A stretch of DNA of 64,000 bases from Dastarcus helophoroides (Eukaryota > Arthropoda > Insecta > Coleoptera > Bothrideridae), in the NCBI GenBank assembly GCA_028583605.1, contig CM053329.1, forward strand, positions 12,572,501 through 12,636,500. The letters are read 5' to 3'. Shown in pieces: positions 1-11,400 of this stretch. A model generated the notes under the pieces. The model was not told the origin of the DNA. It searched no databases and saw only the letters and a list, made by a program, of their open reading frames with translations. Made by a program: the position numbers and the translations under genes. Within the stretch, counting starts at the first letter, position 1. The number at the start of each line of letters is the position of its first letter.

Positions 1-2159
1 TTAATGTTTTTATTAATAAATTTGGTTAAACATAAATTAGAATCATACCAAAAGGGCATAACTACAAAACTTACCATTAGACTTTTTAAAGTTATCTATC
101 AAACTGTATTTATTGAAAAACTAATAGTACATACATGAATTTCATCTGAATAAGTAGGGGAAGCAATTTGTTAATAATAAAGAGGATTACTTACCGCAAA
201 ATTGTTGTTTACATCAATAACACACGCCGTAACCATATATGGTCATAATTTCCTTCGTTAAATCGTTCAACTGACAGACGACAGAAAACAGATCTTAAAC
301 GATAGACTTCCAACCTAATCTATATGTATCTCACTTGCACATTAATGAATTATAATAACCTTTCTCATTTTGATACTGCGTAGCTACCATTTTACATTCA
401 AAAACTGCCGGCAGGCAATTTGACATAAGTGGATGGCATGACAATTCGGCTTGTTTCGCCCCCACTCCTATTACTTTCACCCCCATGATGTGCGGTTAAC
501 CTTAAATAAAAATGACATTTCCTGCTGATTCAGAACTTTAAAACTATGTCACCTTGATCAGCTGGTAATATATCACTAACCAACGGATATATGTAACTTA
601 ATATTTTTTGGCACAAAAATTTAATTTAACATTTGAATTAATTTTGTTAAATTCTTCTCCTTCACAGCATTTTATATGTTTTTAGGAAAAATGGCACCAA
701 TTGAAAATCACATTCTATTATGGAGCAAAACATCTTTAATCAAATTTTTAAACATACACTCATCAAACTTCAAAATCAATTTTTTTTTCATAATTTATAA
801 TCATCGTAAAGAACAAAATATTCCGGTAAAAGAAAAAGTTACATCATGGGACAGAAACCACGCTTAGATTGTCAGAAAACACTAAGCCAGTGGTTGAAAT
901 TGTCCCATCTAACGCTGGTCGAATCTGCTCCAAGTTAAATTTTTGAAAAAATATTTTTTTCCACTATCTATGTATAATTTTACGCCTGGGGTACTATAAA
1001 TATTAACAATCTACCATTTAACATATATCGAATGCAGCCCGTTACAGATCTAATTTAGAAAATTCGTCTGAAAAAATTGAAAATTAAAAAATTAACTTAA
1101 AATCTGATTTTTACTCAATTTTGTTTAAACACTAAAAAATGAACATGTAAAGTAATGTAACTTTCCTGGTGAGTGTTCTGACGTATGAAAAGTTACATAG
1201 GAACCTTACGAAGCTAAATTTAAATCAGGGTGCCCTTTAAAAGGACTTGGTTGAATGTGCTCCAAGGTTGAATTTGCCCCCCTTTCCCCTAAACAAGAAA
1301 TTAGTCAACCAACTTTACAACTAAACAACCAAATAAACAAACAGCTAAAATCAATTATACAAGTTAGTTAATTGCTTGTTTGGTTGGGATTTTAAATTAA
1401 AGCCAGCTACGCCTATCTAGTGACGACTTCTGCTGACGTAATATCTCTTATCTGAGTATTTTTTATTAGCGATGTAGTAAAACAGTAAAACCATCTTCGG
1501 GACTAAAGAATGAGGGCCACGTTACTCTTATACGCTCAAAAATTATTTGTGTTATCTAACCGTTCGAAATATGTGAAAGATTTATGGCAGCATCTTTGTC
1601 CTTAATTACCAGACCGTAATACATCAAGGTGGTCGACGCTTAAAGCCATTCGTCGCGACTACAGCATTCAAGACATACGACCGTAAGTAAGTAAATGGCA
1701 CCGAACTAGGACGTAAATTCATGCATCAATCTCTCAGACGCGTCGCGCCGCGTCGGCCACTCTCATACGGTGCCATACACGTCATTACCAGTGAAATCAT
1801 CTCGTACGTTATTAGTGTCGTCGACGCTTAACCGTCAAATCGAATTGACCTATTTACTTGACGGTCATCTCTGGCTAGGATATTTCCTAAAGTACACAAA
1901 ATCGTTCGACTTTATTGAGGCTGTGGTCCTAAAACCTCAGCTTCAAGGGCTGTTGCGTTTATTTATGTTTTATTTGCGGTAATGGGGGCACTTTTTAAAG
2001 TCACTTTTACGACTCGGTTTTATCGTTTGCCGCATTAATTATCGTCTGTATTCTTTCGACTGTCTGCAAGGAAGCTTGGAGCAGCTGCTTTGATACTAGT
2101 AATCTCCATCCTTAGTTAAGAAAAGCTCCCCAATCATCTCATTTGTTTAGCTATTTAAA
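1..2159. other. Noncoding, mostly single-copy DNA
   Basis: I see no supported gene. Short open frames exist but show no recognisable motif. The part at about 1400-2060 is less AT-rich than its surroundings and has a balanced base mix like single-copy intronic or regulatory DNA. Two similar phrases about 'gaat(c/g)tgctccaag' recur near 920 and 1255, which may be a degraded short repeat. Confidence 0.5.
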
Positions 2160-2161
2160 TA

Positions 2162-3267
2162 CGAGGGTAAAGGAAATATGAACCAGAATTTGTTTTTAAA
2201 AATTTATTGGTACAAGATACATATATGAAAGTTATTAACAATTTTTCTACATAGTCTCCTGATTTTGTTACGCAATTTTCTCAACGAATTGGGAGTTTTT
2301 TAATGCCATCATCATAAAAAGAAATGAGGCGTCTTTGCAGCCAATTGCGCGCACATGTCTCAACAGCAGCATCATCATGGAATCGTTCACCTCCTAGAGC
2401 TTTTTTTAGTGGGCCAAACATATGATACTCACATGGTGATCAGTCGCGATTATAATGATGGTGTTATAATGTTGCCCAATGCATTTTGTCTAATTTTTGA
2501 TGTGTCAGATTAACTGAATGGAGGCGCACATTGTGGTGAAATAAAATCACATTTTTGATCGAAAATTAGCGTCTCTTCCGCCGATATGCACGTTTTGCTT
2601 CATCGAGTAGCTGGCAGTAGTAGGCAGCATTAATCGTACAAGGTTCATGCAGAAAATCAACGTACACAACTCCCTTAAAATCCCAAGACACTGTCGCAAG
2701 AACCTTTCCAGCTGAGAGATGAGTTTTTGCTTTGACGAGTACATCTTCCCCCTTTCTTCTCCCCCCATGCTTGCTTGCTTAGATTCAGGAGTGTAATAGT
2801 GGACCCAAGTCTCATTACACGTAACGATGCGTTGCAAAAAACCACCACCTTCACGTTGAAAACGTCCAAGATTGCGTTGACAAATCTCCAGACGTTGTTG
2901 TTTTGCTCTTTAGTCAAAAGAGGAGGTACCCAACTGGCAGAAATTTTTTGAAACCGCAGCTAATCTGTAATCATGGATTGAGCATTTCCAAAGCTTATCT
3001 CCTATCTGATCCTCAATTTCACTAAAAGTTAAACGGCGATCATCTTCCAAAAGGCATTGAACAGCGTTAATCTTGTCCACAGTCACACTGGTCTGAGGAC
3101 GACGCGTATGGGGTTTATTTTCGACTTAAATTTGTCCTTACAACAATTTTTGTGTGATTCATACACTCAAGTTTTCTTCAAACAAGTATCCTCAAACTGT
3201 GCTTCTAGTCTACGAAGAATTTAGGCGGGCTTTACACCTTCAACGGCAAGAAATTTAATAATAATGT
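2162..3267 (-). mobile_element. mariner element, 5'-truncated
   Basis: This is a mariner DNA transposon on the minus strand, cut off at its 5' end. Its 3' terminus begins with CGAGGGTAAAGGAAATAT next to a TA (2160-2161). That terminus matches, in inverted orientation, the 5' terminus of the second mariner copy at 8149-8180, so the terminal inverted repeat of the family can be seen from two damaged copies. The coding frame is broken many times. The 5' end stops at about 3267, just inside the N-terminal helix-turn-helix region, where a LINE tail of opposite orientation begins. Confidence 0.85.
2225..3267 (-). pseudogene. mariner transposase pseudogene
   Basis: The remnant encodes a mariner-family transposase, which cuts and pastes its element at TA sites. 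From high to low coordinates one can read FLAV and LRRLEAQF (N-terminal domain), then the linker 'SVTVDKINAVQ', then VTCNETWVHYYTPESKQ at 2780-2830, and finally GDYVEK near 2250 at the C-terminus. In active mariners the block around the first catalytic aspartate reads GDETW; here the codon is AAT, giving CNETW, so the key Asp is Asn. Stops and frameshifts occur throughout. It cannot make an active enzyme. The nearby copy at 7799-8180 is the same family by nucleotide similarity over about 200 bp. Confidence 0.9.
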
Positions 3268-3274
3268 CATACTA

Positions 3275-3780
3275 GAGGAATACTCCAAGCCCAAGAAAGT
3301 CAAAGAAGTTCATCACTATCTCAAACAAGAAGTCCGAGTAACTTCTCGAACTGAACAAGAACGACTTAAAAATAATAATGGGACTTTTAACAGGACTCTT
3401 CTCAGTAAAGTATCACCTTAAGAAGATGGGAAAAGTGGATGATAAAAACTGCAGATTCTGTAAGGCAGCAACAGAACACCTGCTATGCGAATGCGTGGCT
3501 CAGTTCTGTAAAAGGCTCAAATTTCTTAAAAGGGTGACTGACACCTCAAGAAATAAGAGAAACAGCTTCTAAAAAGATAAAAGACTGTGTAAAAAGTCTA
3601 AACAACTTATACAATCATTAAAAAAAAAATAGAGTCCGCGCGAAAGATCCTAATGGGCCTCAGTGCTGAGAGGTGTAAAAACCTATACAACTCTCTTTTA
3701 AAACTGTAAACCCTTCTACGAAGAACCATTAATTATACAAGCAAACTAATTGTGTAAATAAAACTTTACGGGGTTAGACC
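3275..3780 (+). pseudogene. LINE 3' fragment (RNase H tail / zinc knuckle)
   Basis: A 3'-terminal piece of a non-LTR retrotransposon. The open part at about 3378-3572 reads LLTGLFSVKYHLKKMG, then CRFCKAATEHLLCEC. This is the signature that follows the RNase H domain in I/Jockey/R1-type LINEs (T-G-x-x-x-x-x-HL then C-x-x-C...H...C). It is followed by about 200 bp of 3' noncoding sequence. No reverse transcriptase lies upstream because the element is 5'-truncated at its junction with the mariner remnant. Confidence is high for LINE origin and lower for clade. Confidence 0.75.
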
Positions 3781-4738
3781 TTTTCCAAAAATGTTTTTAA
3801 CTTCTTCCCACTTCAGGTTTTACTGGAAGTAGACATTAACTTTTCTATTTTAAATAGCAATTCCTAAATTTTATTTTTTTTGGATTTTTCTTAAAAAAAT
3901 AAGGTAAGTTTATTTATACATGTTTATTGCCACCTTTGATAGTTTTGAAGACTTTTCAATTTTTGGGAAAAAAATGACAGGAAAGAGGGTAAATTTGACT
4001 CCTTTTAACTTTGTCACTGTTTGTAGCAAAAAAATGAAATTTGGGTCAAAGTCATAAAATATTATGAAGACTACAATGATGTAGTCAGGTTTTATATTTA
4101 TTATACAGGGTGACGGAAATTTTAATATCTTTATTGGTTTTGTTTTATTCAAAACTTTTTTTTTTAATAAGAACGGTATGTTTCCTAATTACATTTGAGT
4201 TTATCACATAAAAAGAAGAAAAAAGTTATATTGTGTGTTTTTCAAAATTTTACTTAAAACTCTAAATAAAAAGCAGCAAACATCTTTTTCTCAAACAGTA
4301 AATTAACTGTAGGCTTTGGAAGCTTGAAAAATTATTTATAATAAGTAACAGGAAAACAAAACTATTGACAAAAAATTACAAGTATTTAAAATGACGGGCT
4401 TTTGTTTCAATATATTTAAAGGTATGCTTTAAAATTTCGAAATAATTAACCCTTTCATGCACATCTGATCGTTCCTAGCAATCTTTTCATGCAGAAGTCG
4501 TTGCAAAATTGGTAACTAACTGGGCAAAATCAGTTTATTTTAGTAGAATTCTTCAATTTGCTTTTTAACAGACTATACCATTTAATGTCTTTTTATCTTG
4601 AGGATCTAGGATGACGAAATATTACCTGTCCATCTTCAAGACTTGGGGTGGTGAGTTATTCTCTGCTTATCGTGCGGATTTAAGGCATTGTAAGTGTCTT
4701 TAATATACTAGATGTTTACCAAATAGTTTATTGTAAAT
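3781..4738. other. AT-rich noncoding DNA
   Basis: No gene is supported. A phrase 'tatacagggtgacggaa' at about 4102 resembles the end of an insect TA-inserting MITE, but no partner end was found. The remainder is AT-rich sequence without structure I can name. Confidence 0.4.
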
Positions 4739-4746
4739 TATGCTAT

Positions 4747-5713
4747 CAGTGGCGGCTGGTCTTAAAGTCGCAATAGCACGCACTCCTCGTGAAATGAGCG
4801 ATCTATTTTTTTCTGTTTAATGTAAAAGACTTGGATTTATCACATTTTTAAACATAAAAAAGTAATATACTAATTAATAATAATACTTGTGAGTGACTTG
4901 GAATAAAGTACGCGCAATGCCTACCAACGGCCTCCACGAGATACGAAGAAATAAACTACATAACACCACGTTCAAGCTAGCCTGGGGTACGCCGCTCTGC
5001 GCTTATGAGATATTGCCAAATGGTGAGTACGAGTCGAGTTTGGAGTGTGTATTTACGGTTTATGATGCTAAGTGCGTAGGTGCCGGCTGATATAATTGCG
5101 ATTGCTAATTATGCCGCTTACAGACCTAATTACCAATAGTACCGCTATTCACAAAGAGATAGCAGTACCCATTTTAGCGTCTAATTATTAATTTGTAAAT
5201 TGAAATTTAAACAATTTTAATGAGAAAGTAATGAACACTTTATTTCTTTAAAAGATCGTGGAGCGGATTTTGCTTAAAAAACATATTTTTTTGTGTTTTT
5301 GTAGAGTTTATTTAGAACTATGTAATAACATATATTTTATTTTCAAATGCAATTTTCATGAAAAAGTAATATAATTTTATTCCTATGAAAGCAAACAATT
5401 TTAATTAAATAACCCAGAGCTGTAACGACGTGTAACGGTACAGATTACTTTAAAGGGGCTCAGAAATGTCGATAATGTTTTTTTTGTACTCAATGAAATT
5501 AATTTAAAGATGATAACCCAAAAATATTTTGGAGGTTATAAGATGTTAATTAAATTTAATTCGTAAAAATATTATTAAATATCACACCTTTTGTATCACT
5601 TTTGTTTCTCTTGAATTTAATACCTGGCTAATGGCACTGGAGTCACCTAAACCCTTAACTACTAATATTTTTGCAACTGCGCACCTCCTGTCAAAAGTAA
5701 GCAACCGCCACTG
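4747..5713. mobile_element. hAT-type nonautonomous transposon with 8-bp TSD
   Basis: A 967-bp element bounded by the inverted ends CAGTGGCGGCTG (left) and CAACCGCCACTG (right). It is flanked on both sides by a perfect 8-bp direct repeat TATGCTAT (4739-4746 and 5714-5721). Eight-bp duplications with CAGTGGCG-type ends are typical of hAT transposons. The interior has no transposase. It contains an island richer in GC at about 4890-5170 with a 65-codon open frame of no recognisable family, so the element is nonautonomous and may carry captured sequence. It must be mobilised in trans, if at all. Confidence 0.88.
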
Positions 5714-5721
5714 TATGCTAT

Positions 5722-6480
5722 GTAAAATTTTGAATCATAATTTGACCTTGGCCTGACTTATGTCTTTTCTAATGTCAGCAAGCTCTTGTTCTAAAGTTTA
5801 TATAGTAAAATTTGCGTAGAGTCGGTATTCAACAATTTTTTTGAACCTTGGATGTATTTTTAACTGCTAATCTTCAACCAAACCAAAAATAAAAAAACAT
5901 AACATTAATTAATAATATTTGAAATGTAACCATCGCTGATAAAGTAGCCCCATCTGACAAAGAAAAAAACATAACATATCAAAACATAACATCGCTAACA
6001 AATTAGCACCGCTTTGCGCTAATTTTTTTTCTTTTTTATGTGAAAAATCCAAAACTATTAAAAAATATATAGTTTCCTTAAAAGAAAACAGGAATTTTTT
6101 AGGAAAAATTGAAATAAAAAATAAAATATGGCTGCTGCTATTTAAAATAAGAAAGTTAATTTGTATTTTCGGTATAACGGGAATTAGGAGAAATTTTTAA
6201 AAGAAAATTCAGCCCCGATTTCACAAAACTAGTTCGTCTTTATAATTAGTGGCTTAGCGTATAAAGGTAAACTCCCAGCTAAAAGAAAACCCTGTTTAAG
6301 AATCTCTTTTTAAGTCGCATTTCTTAATTTATCAGAATTTTCAGCAGCATACATTCACAATGTTCAAAAGGAATCGAGGTTTCGAGAAATGATTAACATT
6401 GTGAAAAAAAATTGAGATAGTCAAAAAAGTAGAAACTTAAAAAAATCATAATTTTCTTACTCTCACTTCTTTCCTCAGAT
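5722..6480. other. AT-rich noncoding DNA
   Basis: No gene. Short repeats such as 'aacataacat' occur at about 5890-6000. From about 6380 the A-rich word pattern of the large arrays appears and leads into the conserved terminal module at 6481. Confidence 0.4.
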
Positions 6481-6551
6481 CGTCAAGGTACCAATTAAGA
6501 ATTTGCATACAAATTCGATGTTGAACGAATTTCAACCACAAGTGATGCTAG
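6481..6551 (+). mobile_element. Helentron-like 3' terminus, copy 1
   Basis: A conserved module beginning 'cgtcaaggta' and ending in CTAG followed by T (6548-6552). It carries a hairpin with arms GTTGAA (6520-6525) and TTCAAC (6531-6536), exactly 11 nt before CTAG. Rolling-circle transposons (Helitrons and Helentrons) end in CTRR preceded by such a hairpin. The same module occurs at 21263-21376, with a compensated hairpin, and at 46965-47072. In all three cases A-rich array sequence lies just upstream. The classification is an inference from the terminus only. Confidence 0.5.
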
Positions 6552-6552
6552 T

Positions 6553-7690
6553 AAATGAATAAAATTGTTTTATTTTTACTTGCTGCGACATTTTTACTTA
6601 GTTTAAGTACACGAGAATGAAATAATTAATAAACAAAATGATTTAACTTCGCTCTATCTCAGAGTACAATATCTGACGCTGTGCTCAGCACAAAATAATG
6701 AAACAAGAACGAATTATAAGTATTGGTGTTGCGGAAAAGCTTCTACTCTTAACTAGAGACATAGACATCCGAAATTCGCAAATAAACTATGCAAATTCGG
6801 GGAAAAATTGCCTTCGTCGTTATTTTGCGAAGCTCCCAGCATTTTCCACGCAATAAAAATGCTAAATTTTCGTGGTGTATTTTTCGCAACAGAAACGCCT
6901 CTTTTATGACGCAGTGAAATATGGACATTGTCGTTAAACAAAAATAGTCGCGGAGAGAATAAAATAACTCTTTACCCACCATTCGTTTTATTGAGCTGGC
7001 ATATGGGCACATACGCGTCGTTATACAGTGCAAACGAGCCAAATTGCAAATAGTCGGCCGTAATGCATTATTCAAGATGCGTTGAATTCTCTCCACACAA
7101 CACCGAACACAATTTGCAATTAGAAATTTCCTCTACATCGTTGGTTTAAAATTAGTTATGTCTCTCTGTTTAATTTTGTACGTTAAGTATGGAACACCTT
7201 GTTTTGTTGATGCCTGTTAATTATTCTTACAAGTAATTAGAAATAATAGTCTTTGAGACAATTAGATTCGAATTAGTGCCGCTGCGTAATTATTCCGCTG
7301 ACTGATCCGGCTCTGTCGGGAGTTTCATCTATTACGTCTGTTAACCAGTTTATATCTATAATGGAAAGGGTTGTATTACGGTTTTACGGGGGATAGTTGA
7401 TTAAATAATGCAAAAACTTATGGCGTCCGGATAGTTAAAAGTCTACCTTTTTTTGTATAAATGCATTAAAATTTCATTAGCAATCATATGCAGAATAATG
7501 GATGTGCTAACTTTTATGGCTTGTTCCGATAATGCAACAACCATTTTTATTAAAATTTTGCGACCACGCATTTCTATCGACCTATGAATTGTCTATTATA
7601 CGTTAAAAAATACTATTGCAGCTTCCACATGTTTTAGATTTTATGCTCAACGTCGAAAGTAATATCATATATTTCAAAATTTTTTTAAAT
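6553..7690. other. Noncoding DNA without recognised genes
   Basis: A 115-codon minus-strand open frame (6749-7096) overlaps a balanced-composition stretch, but it shows no domain and no splice context I can defend. The rest is AT-rich. Confidence 0.4.
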
Positions 7691-7693
7691 GTT

Positions 7694-7798
7694 CAATCCA
7701 CTCGAAAATGGTAACCCTATTATGTCTTCAAAGCACCGCGAGTAGGATACGGAAACAAGGATAGATGGCGATGAACCGCCTTCTTAAACAAGGATAGC
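7694..7798 (-). mobile_element. LINE 3' fragment
   Basis: About 105 bp nearly identical to the 3' end of the LINE open frame at 30811-30910, including 'ggatagatggcgat' and 'ccgccttcttaaacaaggatag'-type wording, on the same strand. Similarity stops abruptly at about 7798, where mariner sequence begins. It is therefore a truncated LINE piece fused to a mariner piece. Confidence 0.8.
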
Positions 7799-8180
7799 GC
7801 GGTAATCTTGTCCGCAGTCACACTGATACGAGGGCGACGGGCATGGGGTTCATTTTCAATTTAAGTTCATCCTTCCAAAAATTTTTTGTGCCATTCATAC
7901 GCTTGGGTTTTCTTCAAATAAGTATCCCCAAACTGTGCTTTTAATCTACGAAGGATTTCGGCGGGATTTAGATTTTTAACGGCAAGAAATGTAATATTAA
8001 TGCGCTGCGCAACATACGGATGAACCTCTTGCTCACTCATTGTATCTACAACTGACGAACAGCGAGAATGGAATTTGCCTGAGCGCCGAAAGTCACCTGA
8101 TATTCCCACCTAATTTATCTAAGAGTATGCGCACACTCTCGACATGATAGAAATTCTGGTTTATATTTGATTTGCCCTCG
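7799..8180 (-). mobile_element. mariner element, 5' part only
   Basis: The 5' end of a mariner transposon. The terminal repeat (8149-8180, ending CGAGGG on the minus strand next to TA at 8181-8182) is followed by a short leader. The transposase start at about 8040 opens with MSEQEVHPYVAQR, then KNLNPAEILRRLKAQFGD and AYEWHKKFLEG. These are the N-terminal DNA-binding helices and the EWHKKF block of mariner transposases. After about 110 codons the element is interrupted and joined to a LINE fragment. The DDD catalytic domain is missing, so it is nonfunctional. Confidence 0.88.
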
Positions 8181-8439
8181 TAATAGTTCATACAGTGCAT
8201 CAACTAAAATTTGATTTGTCAAAGACCAAATTAACCTCCCATTTTAATAAGAAATATTTTCTTTTTCTAATCGCCGCCTGACGGTATTTGCGTGGATCAT
8301 CAAGAACTTACGCTGTGCAAAATTTCAAATTCCTACGTTAGATAGTTTTCCAGAAAAATGTTTTCGGGACAGATTGATGGATGGACGAACACGAGAGCAA
8401 GGTTCCTTTTCTTCCTTTTAAAATACGGAATCCTAAAAA

Positions 8440-11400
8440 TGCTCGAAAAGCTTTCGTTTATAAGTTTACAGTTGAAATTTAAAATAACAACTAACAAGAT
8501 TGAGATAAAACTTTCGAAAACAAAAGTCAGTTATGGTTAAAAAAATAATGAAAATTGTTTGTATATAAATTTTAAGAAACCACAGAAAATTTTGCAGGCA
8601 TTTAAATAAAACTCTCCATATAACGAGAAGAGTATAAAAATTTCGAGATGAAATTAGAAATTTTGCAAAAAAAACAAAACCAAATACTAAGCTTAAAGTC
8701 AAAACTTGGAAAAAAAATTATTCCGGTTTTTATTCTTCATATTGAGAAAAAAGATAAAATCTCTAGAATTTAAAATTTCCAGGTAAGCAAAATTAAAAAA
8801 AAAGGTTAATAGCAAAAGTGTGAATTTTGAAAACATTTTGAAAATAGAACGTAAATTTTACATGAAAGGTGACATTTTAAACTTAGTCAAAATTTCGGAG
8901 TTTACTATATTAGGTTAGAAATTAATAGAACGAAATACAAAATTTTGAAATTTAGGTCGATATTTCGGAAAAAGTCCTTTGGAAAAAGTGAACTTTTCGA
9001 GTTAAAACCACGAAAAACAGTAAAACTTATAAGATTTAGTTTTAAACAATATTCGAAATTTTTTTTGACTTCGAAATGCACAAATATTTTTGACAAAATT
9101 TACAAAAGAATCAAATCAGTTTTAGTTTTCCATATAATTTCATGAAAAAATTCGAGCTTTTATTCGAAATTTGGAAAATATGCAAGTTCGTATTTTGAGA
9201 TTAGGTTTTAAAATATTTAAAAAAGAGGACATATTTTAGAAACATATAGATTTACATCTAAAAAATGGACGATAATTGCAATTTTGAGAAAATGCTGTAA
9301 ATTGTTTTTTTTTTAAATTAATTCTTGATATTTTTGGTAATATGAAATTGATTAAGTAACGTATTTTTTTAGACAACTGAACTGAAACTTCAGAGTAAAT
9401 TTCAAAGAAAACGTTTAGAAAAATAAAAACCGGAGATTTATAACAATAAACAAAGGCAAATTTAAAGTCGAAATTTCTAATTTGAAATTGCAAATTCGAA
9501 AAACAAATGCGGCTCTTTTGAAGGAAAATTGCGGCTCTTTAAATTCCCCTAAAAAAATAAATAAATAAAAGCAAGAGTGGACTGACACGCAGACACTCAT
9601 TAAACAAGTGGCCCACAGAAGTCGAAATTTCCAAAATTACTTTTCTAGGAATTTTACGTTTTACTTAAATTTTGACAAAAAGTTATAATTTCAAGAAGTA
9701 TTTTTCAAATGTTTTTTATTGATTTGTAATAACATTTTGCAAAAACACATTAAATTTACCATTTCTAGAAAAAGACCAACTTGGGGAGTCGAAATTTCTA
9801 AAAAATATTTCTTTCGTTATTTTTAATTTTATATCTGTAAATTTTTTAAAACCTTAAGATTTCGTGAAAAAGGGTGAATTCCTTTTTGTGGAAAAAAAAT
9901 TTAAATTTACAGAAACGGCAAATATCAGTTCGAAATAAAAGCTGAAATTCCCAGAAAAAGCCGAATTTTTAAAAAAAAAATTCGAAAAAATTAAGAAAAA
10001 GAAAGACTTCGAAAAAATTGTAGAAAAGGAGCAGATTTCGAAAAAACTAAGTAAAAGGAATTTATCAAAAACTCCCACTAAAAGGTAAAATATTAGAAAA
10101 AAAAACGTAGAATTTCGACAATAGATTGAAACCCAGGACAAATTAAAAACCTGGAATTTTTAGACAATTTTGGTTATTTTGAAATATAGTAACATTTCGA
10201 AAAGAGAAATTGTAAAAATCAACTGAAAATTGTCGATCTTAAAAAAAGGCGAAAAAGAAGTGAAGAAGAGAAAGTTCAATTTTAGGAAAAATTTTATGGC
10301 AAAAGTGCAGAAGAGCTCGAAATTTCGATGAAAAATTACAATTTTTCAGAGAAAGGTACATTTTAAAAATAAATTTGCATTTTCGAAAACAAGACGAAAT
10401 AAAAAAAAACTCCAAATTTTCAGATAAATTTGAATTTTAAGAAAATTGGTAAAATAATTTCGAAAGAAAATTTTAAGAAGTATTCTGCTTTACAAAAAGG
10501 TTAAAATTTCTCAGAAAAAGCCGAATTTTGAGAAAAAGGAAGAGATTTATAAAAAAAATTGGAAAAAATTAAGAGATTACAAAAAATGAATTTGTCTAAT
10601 TCGGAAAAAGGGAAAAATTTCAAAAGAAAATAATTTATCGAAAGTTTTCAAATAAGGCAAAATTTTAGAAAAAAACGTCGAATTTTGACAATAGATTGAA
10701 ACCCAAAACAAATTTAAAGACCTGAAATTTGTAGACAATTTTAAATGTTTTGAAAAATTGCAACATTTCGAAAAGCGAAATTGTAAGAAAAAACTGAACA
10801 CTTAGAAAAAATAGTTGAAATTTAGAAAAGTCAAAGTTTTTCAGAAAATAAGAAAAAGTCAAATTTTAGAAAAAATTTCATGGAAAAAGTTAAAATTTAA
10901 AGAAAAGCTTGAAATTTCGACAAAAAATATACAATTTTTCAAAAAGAGTTAAATTTTGAGAATAAAAAAATAAATTTGTCCAAAGTTCTCAAATAAGAGC
11001 AAACCTTTCAGGAAAAAGAGTCGAATTTCGACAATAGAATGAAACCCAAAACTAATTTAAAAAACTTGAAATTTTCAGATAAAAGAGAAATTGTAAAAAT
11101 AAACTGGAAGCTTAAAAAAGTGTCGGGCTTTAAAAAAGTTGAAGTTTTTCAGAAAATAAGACAAAGTCAAATTTTAGGAAAACTTTCAAGAAAAAAGTTA
11201 AAATTTTAAGAAAAGCCCGAAATTTCGACAAAATTTTACAATTTTTCAAAGAGAGTTAAATTTTGAGAATAAATTTAAAATTTCAAGAACAATACGATTT
11301 AAAAAAAATCCAAATTTTCAGATAAATTCGAATTTTGAGAACAGAATTTTGAAAGGAAATTCCAAGAAAATTTTGAGAAACGTTTTAAAAGGTCAGAATT

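Noticed and set aside
6749..7096. 115-codon minus-strand frame
   Set aside because: No recognisable motif; overlapping second frame in the same strand argues for chance.
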